A DNA stretch of 8,586 nucleotides from Porticoccaceae bacterium (lineage in GTDB: Bacteria; Pseudomonadota; Gammaproteobacteria; Pseudomonadales; Porticoccaceae): NCBI GenBank assembly GCA_003491845.1, contig DNBN01000279.1, forward strand, positions 1 to 8,586, read 5' to 3'. The notes under the pieces are model-generated. The model saw nothing but the letters and a program-made list of their open reading frames with translations, had not been told where the DNA came from and searched no databases. This document shows, in pieces, positions 1 through 7,558 of the stretch. The translations under genes and the position numbers were made by a program. Positions within the stretch are counted from its first letter, which is position 1, and every line of letters begins with the position of its first letter.

Positions 1-249
1 AAAAAACCATCGCTGCCAACCTCCGGCATCACTCAAAAAGCTAAAAGCAGCACCATAATTGCGTACACTTACTAAGTTAAAGAATGAACTTATAACTTCT
101 CGTTGGCCCAAGTAAAATTCACTTACAATCCATGTTTTTGTCAGCTGGTCTATCACCAAAACGGTCACCGCAATGGCATACCACAGTAGTAAATAAGACT
201 GCCACTGAAATCCGACCTTTGTTACTGATTTCACGCTATTATCAGGCAT
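1..249 (-). CDS. lspA: Lipoprotein signal peptidase (signal peptidase II), N-terminal part only
   Basis: Inner-membrane aspartyl peptidase that cleaves the signal peptide from diacylglyceryl-modified prolipoproteins. The minus strand reads 83 codons in frame from the ATG at 249-247 to the left edge, so the C-terminal half is outside the window. Visible landmarks are a short cytoplasmic start, a first hydrophobic segment at about residues 19-33, then DQLTK (34-38) and the family signature NYGAAFSFL (64-72) followed by GGWQRWFF, which closely matches E. coli LspA from memory. The two catalytic aspartates lie downstream and cannot be checked. The start overlaps the ileS stop by 8 bases (ATGCCTGA), and a purine-rich GGGGAAG lies 9 bases upstream inside ileS. 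This suggests translational coupling and one shared transcript. In relatives fkpB and ispH usually follow, which is not testable here. Confidence 0.95.
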   Translation of the reverse strand, partial: MPDNSVKSVTKVGFQWQSYLLLWYAIAVTVLVIDQLTKTWIVSEFYLGQREVISSFFNLVSVRNYGAAFSFLSDAGGWQRWFF

Positions 250-3076
250 AAACTCGAACTTCCCCGGCGCCACTGATATTGCCAATGCAACGACCACAAA
301 CCTCTGGATGTTCTAGGCTGGTACCCACATCAGAGATATAATGCCAACATCGAATGCATTTTTTTGCCGATGATAAGACTAAATCAACGCGCAGACCGAT
401 CAAAGACGACGATGCAACATCGTTAGATGCCGCAATAGGCAGCAATGTTGCTTTCGATGTTATGGTCACAAAGCGTAATTCATCACCCAGCTTAGACAGA
501 GAACTGTAAAGACCAGAATCCGCATATAGGCATATATCAGCGCTCAACGATCCTTTGACGACGCCCTGACTACGTTGCTCTTCAATTACCTTATTAATTG
601 CCTCTTTGGCAGAGAGAATGTTCTGCCAATCATGCTTGCCAATGACTTCATTATCGCCCAGGCGTGCTAGTGGATACCACTGAGCAACAAACACCGATTT
701 ACTGCGGTCTCCTGGCAAAAAGCTCCAAATTTCATGGGCAGTAAAACTCAAAATAGGTGCAATCCAACGCACAAATGCTTCGGCAATATCAAATAATGCT
801 GTTTGCGCTGAACGCCTGGCAATACTGTCCTCTGGACAGGTATAAATACGATCCTTGATTATATCCAGGTAAAAACCGCCCATATCTCTGACACAAAAAT
901 TGTGTAGCTTTTGATAAATCTGATGAAACTGAAATTGTTCATAATGAGTTACAATTTCGTCCTGAAGTTGCGCAGCACAGTCTACCGCCCAGCGATCAAG
1001 AGCGACCATGTCCTGATGCTCAACACGATGAGTATCGGGGTCAAAGCCATCTATGTTAGACAAGAAATAACGTGCAGTATTTCGAATACGGCGATAGGAA
1101 TCTCCCGCCCGATTTAAAATCTCATCAGACACAGTCATTTCAGCACTAAAATCCGCCGAGGCAACCCACAACCTTAGAACATCTGCGCCTAAATCATTTA
1201 TTACTTTTTGTGGAGACACCACGTTGCCAATAGACTTGGACATTTTTCTACCATTTTCATCTACGGTAAAACCATGGGTCAAAACTGCCTTATAGGGGGC
1301 AGTGCCATTGATCGCAATGGCTGTTTTCAGTGATGACTGGAACCAACCGCGATGTTGATCAGACCCCTCTAGATATAAATCCGCAGGATAACTGAGCTCA
1401 TCTCTTGCACCTATAACTGAACCATGAGTTACCCCAGAGTCAAACCAGACATCCAAGGTGTCGATTACTTTTTGATAGTCATTAGCATCGGTTCCGATTA
1501 ATTCTTCCGCATCTAGGGCATACCAGACATCTATACCTTGGGTTTCTACCATGCTGGCAACCTGCTCAATCAACTGAGCAGTATTTGGATGAAGATCACC
1601 AGACTGCTTATGCACAAATAAGGTAATGGGTACTCCCCAGGTGCGCTGTCGAGATACACACCAATCAGGACTGTTATCAAGCATGCCTTCAATTCGCGCC
1701 TCACCCCAATCAGGATGCCAGCTAACATGCTTTATGGCCTGTTTAGCCTTATCTAACAACCCATTTTTATCCATAGAGATAAACCACTGAGGAGTTGCTC
1801 GATAAATTAATGGGGTTTTTGTTCGCCAGCAATGGGCATAGCTATGGATGATTTTTCCAACTGACATCAATCGACTCTGTTCAGTCAGTACATCAATCAC
1901 ATGTTGATCAACCTTATAGACATGCTCTCCCGCGAAAAGGTCAACGTCATCTCTAAAAGTGCCATTGTCCATAATATAATTAAGAGTGCCGATGCCATAT
2001 TGCTTGGCGACCACAAAATCTTCCATTCCATGATCTGGCGCTGTGTGTACACAGCCAGTACCTGCATCGGTAGTAACATGCTCGCCTAAAAGAACAGGTA
2101 TATCACGCTCATAAAAGGGGTGCCTAGCAATCACATTCTCAAGTGCAGACCCCTCACAACTAGCTAACACTTTATAGTCGCTAATATCTAGTCGATCCAT
2201 CACCGATTCAAGTAAAACCTGAGAGCAGATTAAACGCATCGGCTGCGAGTTTTTTGTGCACTGCACCAAGCTATAGTTTAAGTCTGCTCCCACGGAAATA
2301 GCCTGACTACTTGGAATTGTCCACGGTGTAGTTGTCCAGATAAGAAGATTGACTGCACCGTCACCGGGTAGTCCAGAAAACGCAGAATCTACTTTAACTA
2401 ATTCGGCAGTATCACTAACTGAATACGCTACATCGATCGAGAAAGAGGTTTTATCCTGATACTCCACTTCGGCTTCAGCTAATGCTGAGCCACCAACCAC
2501 GCTCCAAAACACCGGCTTGTAGCCTTTCACTAGATGGCCATTAGCTGCAATTTTGCCTAAGGCTCGAATGATATCTGCCTCAACGCCAAAATCCATTGTT
2601 AAATAGGGATTATCCCAGTCACCAAACACGCCAATGCGGACAAAATCTTTGCGCTGCCCCTCAACCTGGCGCAAGGCATAGTCGCGACACTTTTGTCTAA
2701 AGGTCGGATAATCCACTTTAGCCCCTGCCTTACCAATCTTCTTTTCGACATTATGCTCTATCGGCAGTCCATGGCAGTCCCAACCTGGGATGTAAGGCGC
2801 ATCGAACCCACTCATGGTGCGTGACTTGACTACAATATCCTTGAGCACTTTGTTAACCGCATGCCCCAGATGAATATCGCCATTCGCGTAGGGAGGCCCA
2901 TCGTGCAAAATATACTTTTCACAGCCGGCACGGGCCTGTCTTATCTGCTGATACAGATTACTTTGGTGCCAGTCTTTAAGTATGCCTGGCTCTCTCTGCG
3001 CCAAATTAGCACGCATGGGGAAGCCGGTTTTTGGTAGATTTAAGGTGGCCTTATAATCTGTCGTAGAATCGCTCAT
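242..3076 (-). CDS. ileS: Isoleucyl-tRNA synthetase
   Basis: Cytoplasmic class I aminoacyl-tRNA synthetase that activates isoleucine and charges tRNA-Ile, with an editing domain that removes mischarged valine. The 944-residue product is close to the 938 of E. coli. Landmarks in order: [12 protein letters not shown] (61-72, the HIGH motif), the CP1 editing domain with [10 protein letters not shown] (247-256) and [16 protein letters not shown] (339-354), [13 protein letters not shown] (471-483), DVWFDSG (542-548), KMSKS (611-615), and a C-terminal zinc finger of two Cys-x-x-Cys pairs (CIRC and CGRC). The ATG at 3076 is preferred to an in-frame TTG 36 bases upstream: AAGGG lies 5 bases before it, and its product starts where the family starts. 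The gap from ribF is 13 bases and the stop overlaps lspA. One segment, [16 protein letters not shown] (191-206), lacks the two cysteines of the usual [16 protein letters not shown] form. Confidence 0.98.
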   Translation of the reverse strand: MSDSTTDYKATLNLPKTGFPMRANLAQREPGILKDWHQSNLYQQIRQARAGCEKYILHDGPPYANGDIHLGHAVNKVLKDIVVKSRTMSGFDAPYIPGWDCHGLPIEHNVEKKIGKAGAKVDYPTFRQKCRDYALRQVEGQRKDFVRIGVFGDWDNPYLTMDFGVEADIIRALGKIAANGHLVKGYKPVFWSVVGGSALAEAEVEYQDKTSFSIDVAYSVSDTAELVKVDSAFSGLPGDGAVNLLIWTTTPWTIPSSQAISVGADLNYSLVQCTKNSQPMRLICSQVLLESVMDRLDISDYKVLASCEGSALENVIARHPFYERDIPVLLGEHVTTDAGTGCVHTAPDHGMEDFVVAKQYGIGTLNYIMDNGTFRDDVDLFAGEHVYKVDQHVIDVLTEQSRLMSVGKIIHSYAHCWRTKTPLIYRATPQWFISMDKNGLLDKAKQAIKHVSWHPDWGEARIEGMLDNSPDWCVSRQRTWGVPITLFVHKQSGDLHPNTAQLIEQVASMVETQGIDVWYALDAEELIGTDANDYQKVIDTLDVWFDSGVTHGSVIGARDELSYPADLYLEGSDQHRGWFQSSLKTAIAINGTAPYKAVLTHGFTVDENGRKMSKSIGNVVSPQKVINDLGADVLRLWVASADFSAEMTVSDEILNRAGDSYRRIRNTARYFLSNIDGFDPDTHRVEHQDMVALDRWAVDCAAQLQDEIVTHYEQFQFHQIYQKLHNFCVRDMGGFYLDIIKDRIYTCPEDSIARRSAQTALFDIAEAFVRWIAPILSFTAHEIWSFLPGDRSKSVFVAQWYPLARLGDNEVIGKHDWQNILSAKEAINKVIEEQRSQGVVKGSLSADICLYADSGLYSSLSKLGDELRFVTITSKATLLPIAASNDVASSSLIGLRVDLVLSSAKKCIRCWHYISDVGTSLEHPEVCGRCIGNISGAGEVRVYA

Positions 3077-3089
3077 TATTACCCTTAGT

Positions 3090-4028
3090 CTAGGTCTTAT
3101 TTGCCCGGTCAAACCAGGCTCTTATATTGTTAACATCACGGCGAATGTTGTCTACCAAGCTGTCTATGGTAGTAAATTTTACTTCATCGCGAATTTTACA
3201 TTTAAATTCCACCTCTATGCGTTGTCCGTAGAGATCTCCCTGAAAGTCCAGCAAATGAACTTCAAGAATAGGCTTCACCAAGCCCCCAACCGTGGGCCGT
3301 ATTCCAACATTCGCCGCACCTTGGTAGGTTTTTTCACCAATTGTTGTCAGAACAGCAAAAACACCAGCGATTGGTGCACTATAACGATTGAGCTGTACGT
3401 TAGCAGTTGGAAACCCTAGCTTTCTGCCTAATTGCTGGCCATACACAACCCGCCCTTTTACCGTAAATGGACGCCCCAGCAACTTTTCGGCCTGTTCAAA
3501 ATCAGAGCGACGAAGCACATCTCGCACAAGCGTGCTGCTAACTCTTTGACCTAAACTCTCTAGAGTTCCAGTGTCTCTAACCTCAAAGTCATGACGTTGC
3601 CCGGCCGCCTGTAGCATATTGAAATCGCCACCGCGGTCACAACCAAAACGAAAATCATCACCTACGATCAAATAGCGTGTTGCCAATCCCTTGATTAATA
3701 CTTGGTCAACAAACTGATCCGCGGTGAGCCTTCTGAGCGCAGGATTGAATTGTAAACAAACAACCTTATCTATGCCTAATATTTGCAATGTCTCAACTTT
3801 TTCGCGTAACCGCATTAAACGAGCAGGAGCCTTTTCAGCAGAGAAGAATTCCTGCGGTTGAGGCTCAAAAATCATTACAACTGAGGGTAGACTTAATGAT
3901 TCTGCCTTTACTTTAACAGCCTGTAAAATAGCCTGATGACCTAAATGCACACCATCGAAAGAACCTATGGTGACCACTGCTCGCTGCTCAGGAGAATGTA
4001 GATTATGCAATCCTCTGATAAAGGTCAT
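3090..4028 (-). CDS. ribF: Bifunctional riboflavin kinase / FMN adenylyltransferase
   Basis: Makes FMN from riboflavin and ATP, then FAD from FMN and ATP, in the cytoplasm. The product has 312 residues (E. coli RibF 313). The N-terminal adenylyltransferase domain (about 1-180) shows the nucleotidyltransferase signature [10 protein letters not shown] (22-31), FEPQPQEFF (54-62), GDDFRFG (123-129) and [12 protein letters not shown] (161-172). The C-terminal kinase domain starts near GRPF (185-188) and carries [10 protein letters not shown] (201-210), NVGIRPTV (240-247) and LEVHLLDF (255-262). The start is the ATG at 4028. An in-frame GTG 21 bases further upstream is possible, but the ATG has AGGA 6 bases before it and gives the family-typical beginning ([10 protein letters not shown] against MKLIRGIHNL in E. 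coli). It sits between murJ, 143 bases upstream, and ileS, 13 bases downstream, the usual gammaproteobacterial arrangement. Confidence 0.97.
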   Translation of the reverse strand: MTFIRGLHNLHSPEQRAVVTIGSFDGVHLGHQAILQAVKVKAESLSLPSVVMIFEPQPQEFFSAEKAPARLMRLREKVETLQILGIDKVVCLQFNPALRRLTADQFVDQVLIKGLATRYLIVGDDFRFGCDRGGDFNMLQAAGQRHDFEVRDTGTLESLGQRVSSTLVRDVLRRSDFEQAEKLLGRPFTVKGRVVYGQQLGRKLGFPTANVQLNRYSAPIAGVFAVLTTIGEKTYQGAANVGIRPTVGGLVKPILEVHLLDFQGDLYGQRIEVEFKCKIRDEVKFTTIDSLVDNIRRDVNNIRAWFDRANKT

Positions 4029-4076
4029 TTTTGATCCTAATGCGGTCACTTTTAATACCCTCTAATTTAGCGACAG

Positions 4077-4105
4077 AGTATACCTAGCAACAGCCTGAAA
4101 GGTAA
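4077..4105 (-). promoter_or_regulatory. Possible sigma-70 promoter for ribF-ileS-lspA
   Basis: On the minus strand the murJ-ribF spacer holds a good -10 box, TATACT (4082-4077), with a weak -35, TTACCT (4105-4100), 17 bases upstream. Transcription would start near 4070, about 40 bases before the ribF ATG. The 143-base spacer is much longer than the other gaps in this gene block, which fits a promoter here. The -35 match is poor (3 of 6), and read-through from murJ is equally possible. Confidence 0.35.
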
Positions 4106-4171
4106 GCCAAAGGCCTTCAATGACAAGCAAGAATTCACAAAAATGGTAATTTTATACACTAATTACATCGC

Positions 4172-5845
4172 TTAAAGATTACGTCCGGTCGCTTTTTCTG
4201 GACCACGCAAATCTGACCACCTAAATCCGCTCACAAACAATACCAACACATAGGTACTAAAGCCTGCAAAACAGATACCTACGATACCACCAGATCGCTG
4301 CCACCAGAGCCCTTGACGCCAATGTTGCGCATCTAAAACATTATGGTAGTCAGACAACCACACCAACACAATTAACATTATCAAAACCGCTGTTATCAGT
4401 CGTACATAAAAGAGAATCCAATTTCCCTGAGGCTGATAAATATCCTTTTTTCGCAAATAAGCAAACAGTAGTAACGCATTAATAAAAGCTGATACTGAGG
4501 TTGCTGCGGCCAGTCCAAGATGCCCTAGGCTCCAATAGTAGTGTAAGGGAATAACAAAAAGAATGTTGAGCATCATATTACTCAGCATAGCCACAATACC
4601 AATGCGCACTGGGGTACGCATATCCTGACGAGCAAAAAACCCTGGCGCCAAGACTTTAATCAGCATGAACGCGATCAATCCAAAAGAATAGGCACGCAGG
4701 CTATAGGATGCCATTTTCATATCGTTTGGAGTCATTACCTCACCATAATAAAATAATGTCACCAAGATAGGCTCAGCTAAGAGCGCCAAAGCAGCAGCAG
4801 CCGGCACAGCCACTAAAAGGACCATACGCAGGGCCCAATCCAAAGTGCCTGAATAGTCTTGAGCGGCCTTACTAACGTGATGTCTAGAGAGATTAGGTAA
4901 AATAACGGTAGCGATGGCAATTCCAAACACTCCAAGAGGCAGTTCCGCTAAACGGTCTGAGTAATAAAGCCAAGAAACACTGCCTGTGGGCAAAAAAGTC
5001 GCTAACATGGTATCTAGCAACAGATTTATTTGACTGACTGAGACCCCAAAAATTGCTGGTCCCATTAGTAGCAGTATTTTTTTTACCCCAGGATCCATCC
5101 AATCAACCCTTGGCACCGGAAGCATGTGAATTCGGTATAAGAATGGCAGCTGAAACAAAAACTGGACTATGCCCGCGATTAAAACACCCCAAGCTAGTGC
5201 GAAAGCCGGTTGTTCAAACAAGGGCGCGGCAAATACCGCTGCTAGTATTAGGATAAAATTAAGCAAAATTGGCGTGAATGCCGGAACTGCAAAACGATCA
5301 TAACTATTAAGAATGCCCCCAGCAACGCCAGTCATTGAAATAAACAGCAAATATGGGAAGGTTATACGCAACATTTCACCAGTTGCAGAAAATTTTAAAA
5401 CATCATTGAGATACCAGCTAGGGGCAAAAATTGCTGCCATAAGTGGCGCCAGTAAAACAATAATGCAAGTAAAGACAAAAAGAGTTAATCCTAGGGTTCC
5501 GCTGACACGACTCACTAGAGCGATTACCGCAGCCTTAGACCCCTGTTCACGGTATTCACCTAAAACCGGCACAAAAGCTTGAGCAAAAGCACCCTCAGCA
5601 AACAAACGTCTAAAAAAATTTGGGATTTTAAACGCCACAAAAAAAACATCGGCAAAGGCTTCAGCGCCAATTACTCGGGCAAAAATAACATCTCTGGCTA
5701 ACCCCATCACCCGCGACAGCATGGTGAAGAACCCGACCACACCACTGGATTTGAGTAACCCACTGTCTTTTCTTGGCACAGAGCTCACGAGTACAGTCTC
5801 AGAAGGCTGATCAAGATTGGTCTGCTGCGCATCGTCTTGGGTCAA
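4172..5845 (-). CDS. murJ: Lipid II flippase MurJ (MviN), with N-terminal extension
   Basis: Inner-membrane MOP-superfamily transporter that flips lipid II from the cytoplasmic to the periplasmic face for peptidoglycan synthesis. The product has 557 residues and is strongly hydrophobic, with many membrane segments (the family has 14). Family-typical sequence begins at about residue 30. Conserved residues include SRVMGLARD (44-52), D66, FFRRLFAEGAFAQAFVP (77-93), SDRLAELPLGVFG (296-308, holding the arginine equivalent to E. coli R270) and APGFFARQDMRTPVRIG (400-416). The start is a TTG at 5845-5843: AAGGA lies 6 bases upstream, and no internal ATG gives the complete first helix. GTG codons at residues 20 and 23 are less likely alternatives because they lack a clear ribosome site. 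The first 27 or so residues are hydrophilic and extend beyond the E. coli start. murJ is divergent from rpsT and heads the ribF-ileS-lspA group. Confidence 0.96.
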   Translation of the reverse strand: MTQDDAQQTNLDQPSETVLVSSVPRKDSGLLKSSGVVGFFTMLSRVMGLARDVIFARVIGAEAFADVFFVAFKIPNFFRRLFAEGAFAQAFVPVLGEYREQGSKAAVIALVSRVSGTLGLTLFVFTCIIVLLAPLMAAIFAPSWYLNDVLKFSATGEMLRITFPYLLFISMTGVAGGILNSYDRFAVPAFTPILLNFILILAAVFAAPLFEQPAFALAWGVLIAGIVQFLFQLPFLYRIHMLPVPRVDWMDPGVKKILLLMGPAIFGVSVSQINLLLDTMLATFLPTGSVSWLYYSDRLAELPLGVFGIAIATVILPNLSRHHVSKAAQDYSGTLDWALRMVLLVAVPAAAALALLAEPILVTLFYYGEVMTPNDMKMASYSLRAYSFGLIAFMLIKVLAPGFFARQDMRTPVRIGIVAMLSNMMLNILFVIPLHYYWSLGHLGLAAATSVSAFINALLLFAYLRKKDIYQPQGNWILFYVRLITAVLIMLIVLVWLSDYHNVLDAQHWRQGLWWQRSGGIVGICFAGFSTYVLVLFVSGFRWSDLRGPEKATGRNL

Positions 5846-5856
5846 AAAAAATCCTT
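5843..5856 (-). promoter_or_regulatory. Ribosome binding site deciding the TTG start of murJ
   Basis: The minus strand reads AAGGA (5856-5852), a spacer of six T residues, then TTG. The Shine-Dalgarno match and spacing are close to ideal, and this is the main evidence that murJ starts at a TTG rather than at a later GTG. Confidence 0.75.
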
Positions 5857-5877
5857 GTGAAATACCTAGAGTGCTAT

Positions 5878-5906
5878 AGTTTACCCATTGATCAGGCTAT
5901 GGCCAA
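5878..5906 (-). promoter_or_regulatory. Possible murJ promoter
   Basis: Minus strand: -35 TTGGCC (5906-5901), a 17-base spacer, and -10 TAAACT (5883-5878). Each box matches the sigma-70 consensus at 4 of 6 bases. Transcription would begin near 5871, giving a leader of about 26 bases before the TTG start. It lies across the upstream rpsT promoter candidate, so the two could compete for RNA polymerase. Confidence 0.35.
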
Positions 5907-5917
5907 GCGAATATACT
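5888..5917 (+). promoter_or_regulatory. Possible upstream rpsT promoter (P1)
   Basis: Plus strand: -35 TTGATC (5888-5893), an 18-base spacer, and -10 TATACT (5912-5917), followed by a C/G-rich stretch (cccgcg). Transcription would start near 5924 and give a leader of about 160 bases. That leader contains a modest inverted repeat, AGGGT at 5939-5943 and ACCCT at 5953-5957. E. coli rpsT also has two tandem promoters, which makes a second one here plausible. Confidence 0.4.
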
Positions 5918-6014
5918 ATTCCCGCGACACTCTATCAGAGGGTCAATTTCTAACCCTTTGTAGCTAAACAACTATAAGGTTATCATTTAGCGACAAAAAA
6001 GGGTCACAATTGGC

Positions 6015-6043
6015 TTGAATGTCATAGCTAAACCCTGTATATT
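6015..6043 (+). promoter_or_regulatory. Main rpsT promoter (P2) with GC-rich discriminator
   Basis: Plus strand: -35 TTGAAT (6015-6020), an exact 17-base spacer, and -10 TATATT (6038-6043) preceded by TG directly adjacent. The next bases, tccgcgcc, form a GC-rich discriminator of the type found at ribosomal RNA and ribosomal protein promoters under stringent (ppGpp) control. The start point would be near 6050, about 32 bases before the coding start. This is the best-matching promoter in the window. Confidence 0.6.
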
Positions 6044-6069
6044 TCCGCGCCTTTAGCGAGTCCATAGTT

Positions 6070-6085
6070 AGGAGTAAATAAGTTG
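6070..6085 (+). promoter_or_regulatory. Ribosome binding site and TTG start of rpsT
   Basis: AGGAG (6070-6074) lies 8 bases before TTG (6083-6085). The next codons give the ANS start of S20 with no ATG available nearby. A UUG start is also used by E. coli rpsT, where it is linked to translational autoregulation by S20. Confidence 0.8.
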
Positions 6086-6349
6086 GCCAATTCAGTACAA
6101 GCAAAGAAACGCGCACGCCAAAATGAGAAACGCCGCCAGCATAATGCCAGCCTGCGCTCAATGGTTCGCACCTATCTCAAAAAAGTAGACGCAGCCATCG
6201 CCACTGGTGACAAAGCGACTGCTCAAGAAGCCTACAATGTGTCGGTTCCAGTGATCGACCGCATGGCCGACAAGGGTATCATTCATAAGAACAAAGCTGC
6301 TCGCCACAAGAGCCGATTAAATGCACAGGTTAAAGCACTCAGCGCTTAA
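6083..6349 (+). CDS. rpsT: 30S ribosomal protein S20
   Basis: Small basic protein that binds 16S rRNA early in 30S assembly. The product has 88 residues (E. coli 87), rich in lysine, arginine and alanine and mostly helical, as in the family. Recognisable blocks are [20 protein letters not shown] (6-25), [10 protein letters not shown] (26-35), [10 protein letters not shown] (42-51) and the hallmark [16 protein letters not shown] (64-79). The start codon is TTG, with AGGAG 8 bases upstream. It is the only plus-strand gene in the window. It is divergent from murJ across a 237-base region with likely promoters, and it ends 20 bases before a strong hairpin terminator. That supports a single-gene transcript, as in E. 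coli. In E. coli S20 represses its own translation; the same could hold here, but the sequence does not prove it. Confidence 0.98.
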   Translation: MANSVQAKKRARQNEKRRQHNASLRSMVRTYLKKVDAAIATGDKATAQEAYNVSVPVIDRMADKGIIHKNKAARHKSRLNAQVKALSA

Positions 6350-6368
6350 TCATTAGCGACTGTTTTTT

Positions 6369-6393
6369 AAAACCGGCGAAGGCCGGTTTTTTT
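6369..6393 (+). terminator. Rho-independent terminator of rpsT, probably shared with proB
   Basis: A perfect 9-base-pair stem, AAAACCGGC (6369-6377) and GCCGGTTTT (6382-6390), closes a GAAG loop, and the T run covers 6387-6393. It lies 20 bases after the rpsT stop. On the minus strand the same stem follows the proB stop (6421) but is trailed by only four T residues before an A run, so termination in that direction is probably weaker. Confidence 0.9.
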
Positions 6394-6420
6394 GTGGTTC
6401 TTTGATAGTGTCATTGTTCT

Positions 6421-7545
6421 CTAGCGACTTAACACCAAATTGTCTCGATGAATTAGTTCGGCATCAACCTTATACCCCAAGATGTCTTTAATTGAGCCAG
6501 TACTACAGCCTTGAATTCGAATAGTATCTGCGTAGCTGTAATTAACCAATCCTCGAGCAATTTCAACACCATTTATATCCTTACAGCTGACCAAATCCCC
6601 ACGCTGGAAATCTCCCGTAGCGCTGGATATACCCACTGGAAGTAAGCTTCGTCCATGCTTGATTAACACGTCAACCGCACCAGCATCGAGAATCAAATCA
6701 CCACGAACCTGAAGCTGACCTGCTAACCATTGTTTGCGTGCCGCCATCGGTTTTTGATTTGCAGCAAGCAAAGTCCCCTTAGCTTGCCCCTGCGCAAGAT
6801 CTAACAAAATATTAGTATTTCTACCTCCAGCAATAAGTGTAGAACAGCCTGAGGACGCCGCTAAGCGAGCAGCTTGTAATTTGGTAATCATACCGCCGCG
6901 ACCTAAGCCGCTGTTGCTCTCTCCGACAAGCTTATCTAAAGAACTGTCTGCAGTTTGTGCCTCGCTTATTAACCGAGCGCTGGCATCTACATCTGGATTT
7001 GCACTAAACAAACCATCTTTATCAGTTAAGATAACAAGTAATTCTGCATCGATTAAGTTGGCTACTAAAGCCGCCAGAGTATCATTATCGCCAAATCGAA
7101 TTTCATCGGTCACTACAGTGTCATTTTCATTGACAATAGGCACGACACCCATCTCTATCAGTCTTTGTAAAACACCGCGAGCGTTGAGGTACCGTTCACG
7201 ACTAGCTACATCATCATGATCTAAAAGAATCTGCGCAGTAGGTCGATTAAAACGTAAAAAGCTAGATTCGTAGGCCTGTATGAGTCCCATCTGACCTACT
7301 GCAGCGGCAGCCTGAAGATCATGAATATTGTCAGGACGTGATGCCCAGCCCAATCTTGACATGCCCTCAGCGATTGCCCCAGAGGACACCAATATGATTT
7401 CTTTATCCTGAGCTAACAACTCAGCAATTTGGCTGACCCATGCGTCAATAGACGCATGATCCAAGCCTGCACCATCGTCGGTCAGCAAGGCACTACCGAT
7501 CTTAATTACCCAGCGTTTAGCGTTCTTTATTTTAGCGCGCTTCAA
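6421..7545 (-). CDS. proB: Glutamate 5-kinase
   Basis: Catalyses ATP-dependent phosphorylation of glutamate to gamma-glutamyl phosphate, the first and feedback-controlled step of proline synthesis, in the cytoplasm. The product has 374 residues and the two-domain form: an amino-acid-kinase domain (about 10-265) and a C-terminal PUA domain (about 280-365). Motifs are RWVIKIGSALL (11-21), LVSSGAIAEGMSRLGW (52-67), NENDTVVTDEIRFGDNDTLA (139-158), LTDKDGLF (173-180), GRGGMITKLQAARLA (215-229) and RGLVNYS (331-337). The start is the TTG at 7545-7543. GGAG, overlapping the obgE stop, lies 9 bases upstream, and no ATG precedes the essential IKIGS strand. obgE ends only 6 bases upstream, so the two are very likely cotranscribed. 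The next enzyme, ProA, is not in the window, as is usual in pseudomonad-type genomes. Confidence 0.97.
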   Translation of the reverse strand: MKRAKIKNAKRWVIKIGSALLTDDGAGLDHASIDAWVSQIAELLAQDKEIILVSSGAIAEGMSRLGWASRPDNIHDLQAAAAVGQMGLIQAYESSFLRFNRPTAQILLDHDDVASRERYLNARGVLQRLIEMGVVPIVNENDTVVTDEIRFGDNDTLAALVANLIDAELLVILTDKDGLFSANPDVDASARLISEAQTADSSLDKLVGESNSGLGRGGMITKLQAARLAASSGCSTLIAGGRNTNILLDLAQGQAKGTLLAANQKPMAARKQWLAGQLQVRGDLILDAGAVDVLIKHGRSLLPVGISSATGDFQRGDLVSCKDINGVEIARGLVNYSYADTIRIQGCSTGSIKDILGYKVDAELIHRDNLVLSR

Positions 7546-7558
7546 GCAAAATTACTCC
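7543..7558 (-). promoter_or_regulatory. Ribosome binding site and TTG start of proB at the obgE stop
   Basis: The minus strand reads GGAG (7558-7555), then the obgE stop TAA (7554-7552), then six bases and TTG (7545-7543). The Shine-Dalgarno thus lies in the last obgE codons, an arrangement that favours reinitiation by ribosomes finishing obgE. Confidence 0.65.

Noticed and set aside
3077..3112. An in-frame TTG at 3112 as the ileS start
   Set aside because: It would place the start inside the ribF coding end and add 12 residues absent from the family. The ATG at 3076 has its own Shine-Dalgarno.
4139..4166. A hairpin after murJ (GTAATT and AATTAC, then TTTTT on the minus strand) as a terminator
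   Set aside because: The 6-base-pair stem has only one G-C pair and a 9-base loop, too weak to call an intrinsic terminator. It would also cut ribF off from murJ without other support.
5313..5582. An 89-codon plus-strand open frame opposite murJ
   Set aside because: It is antisense to conserved MurJ membrane segments and shows no family resemblance.
5971..5999. A second murJ promoter with -10 TATAGT (5976-5971)
   Set aside because: No acceptable -35 hexamer lies at 16-18 bases. The best one, TTGTCG, is only 14 bases away.
5964..6161. A 65-codon minus-strand open frame overlapping the rpsT start and its promoter
   Set aside because: It overlaps the rpsT control region and the S20 coding start on the opposite strand and has no recognisable product. 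The gap is better explained by promoters.
6881..7219. A 112-codon plus-strand open frame opposite proB
   Set aside because: It is antisense to the conserved kinase domain of proB, its composition is that of a reverse-complement reading, and there is no clear ribosome site.
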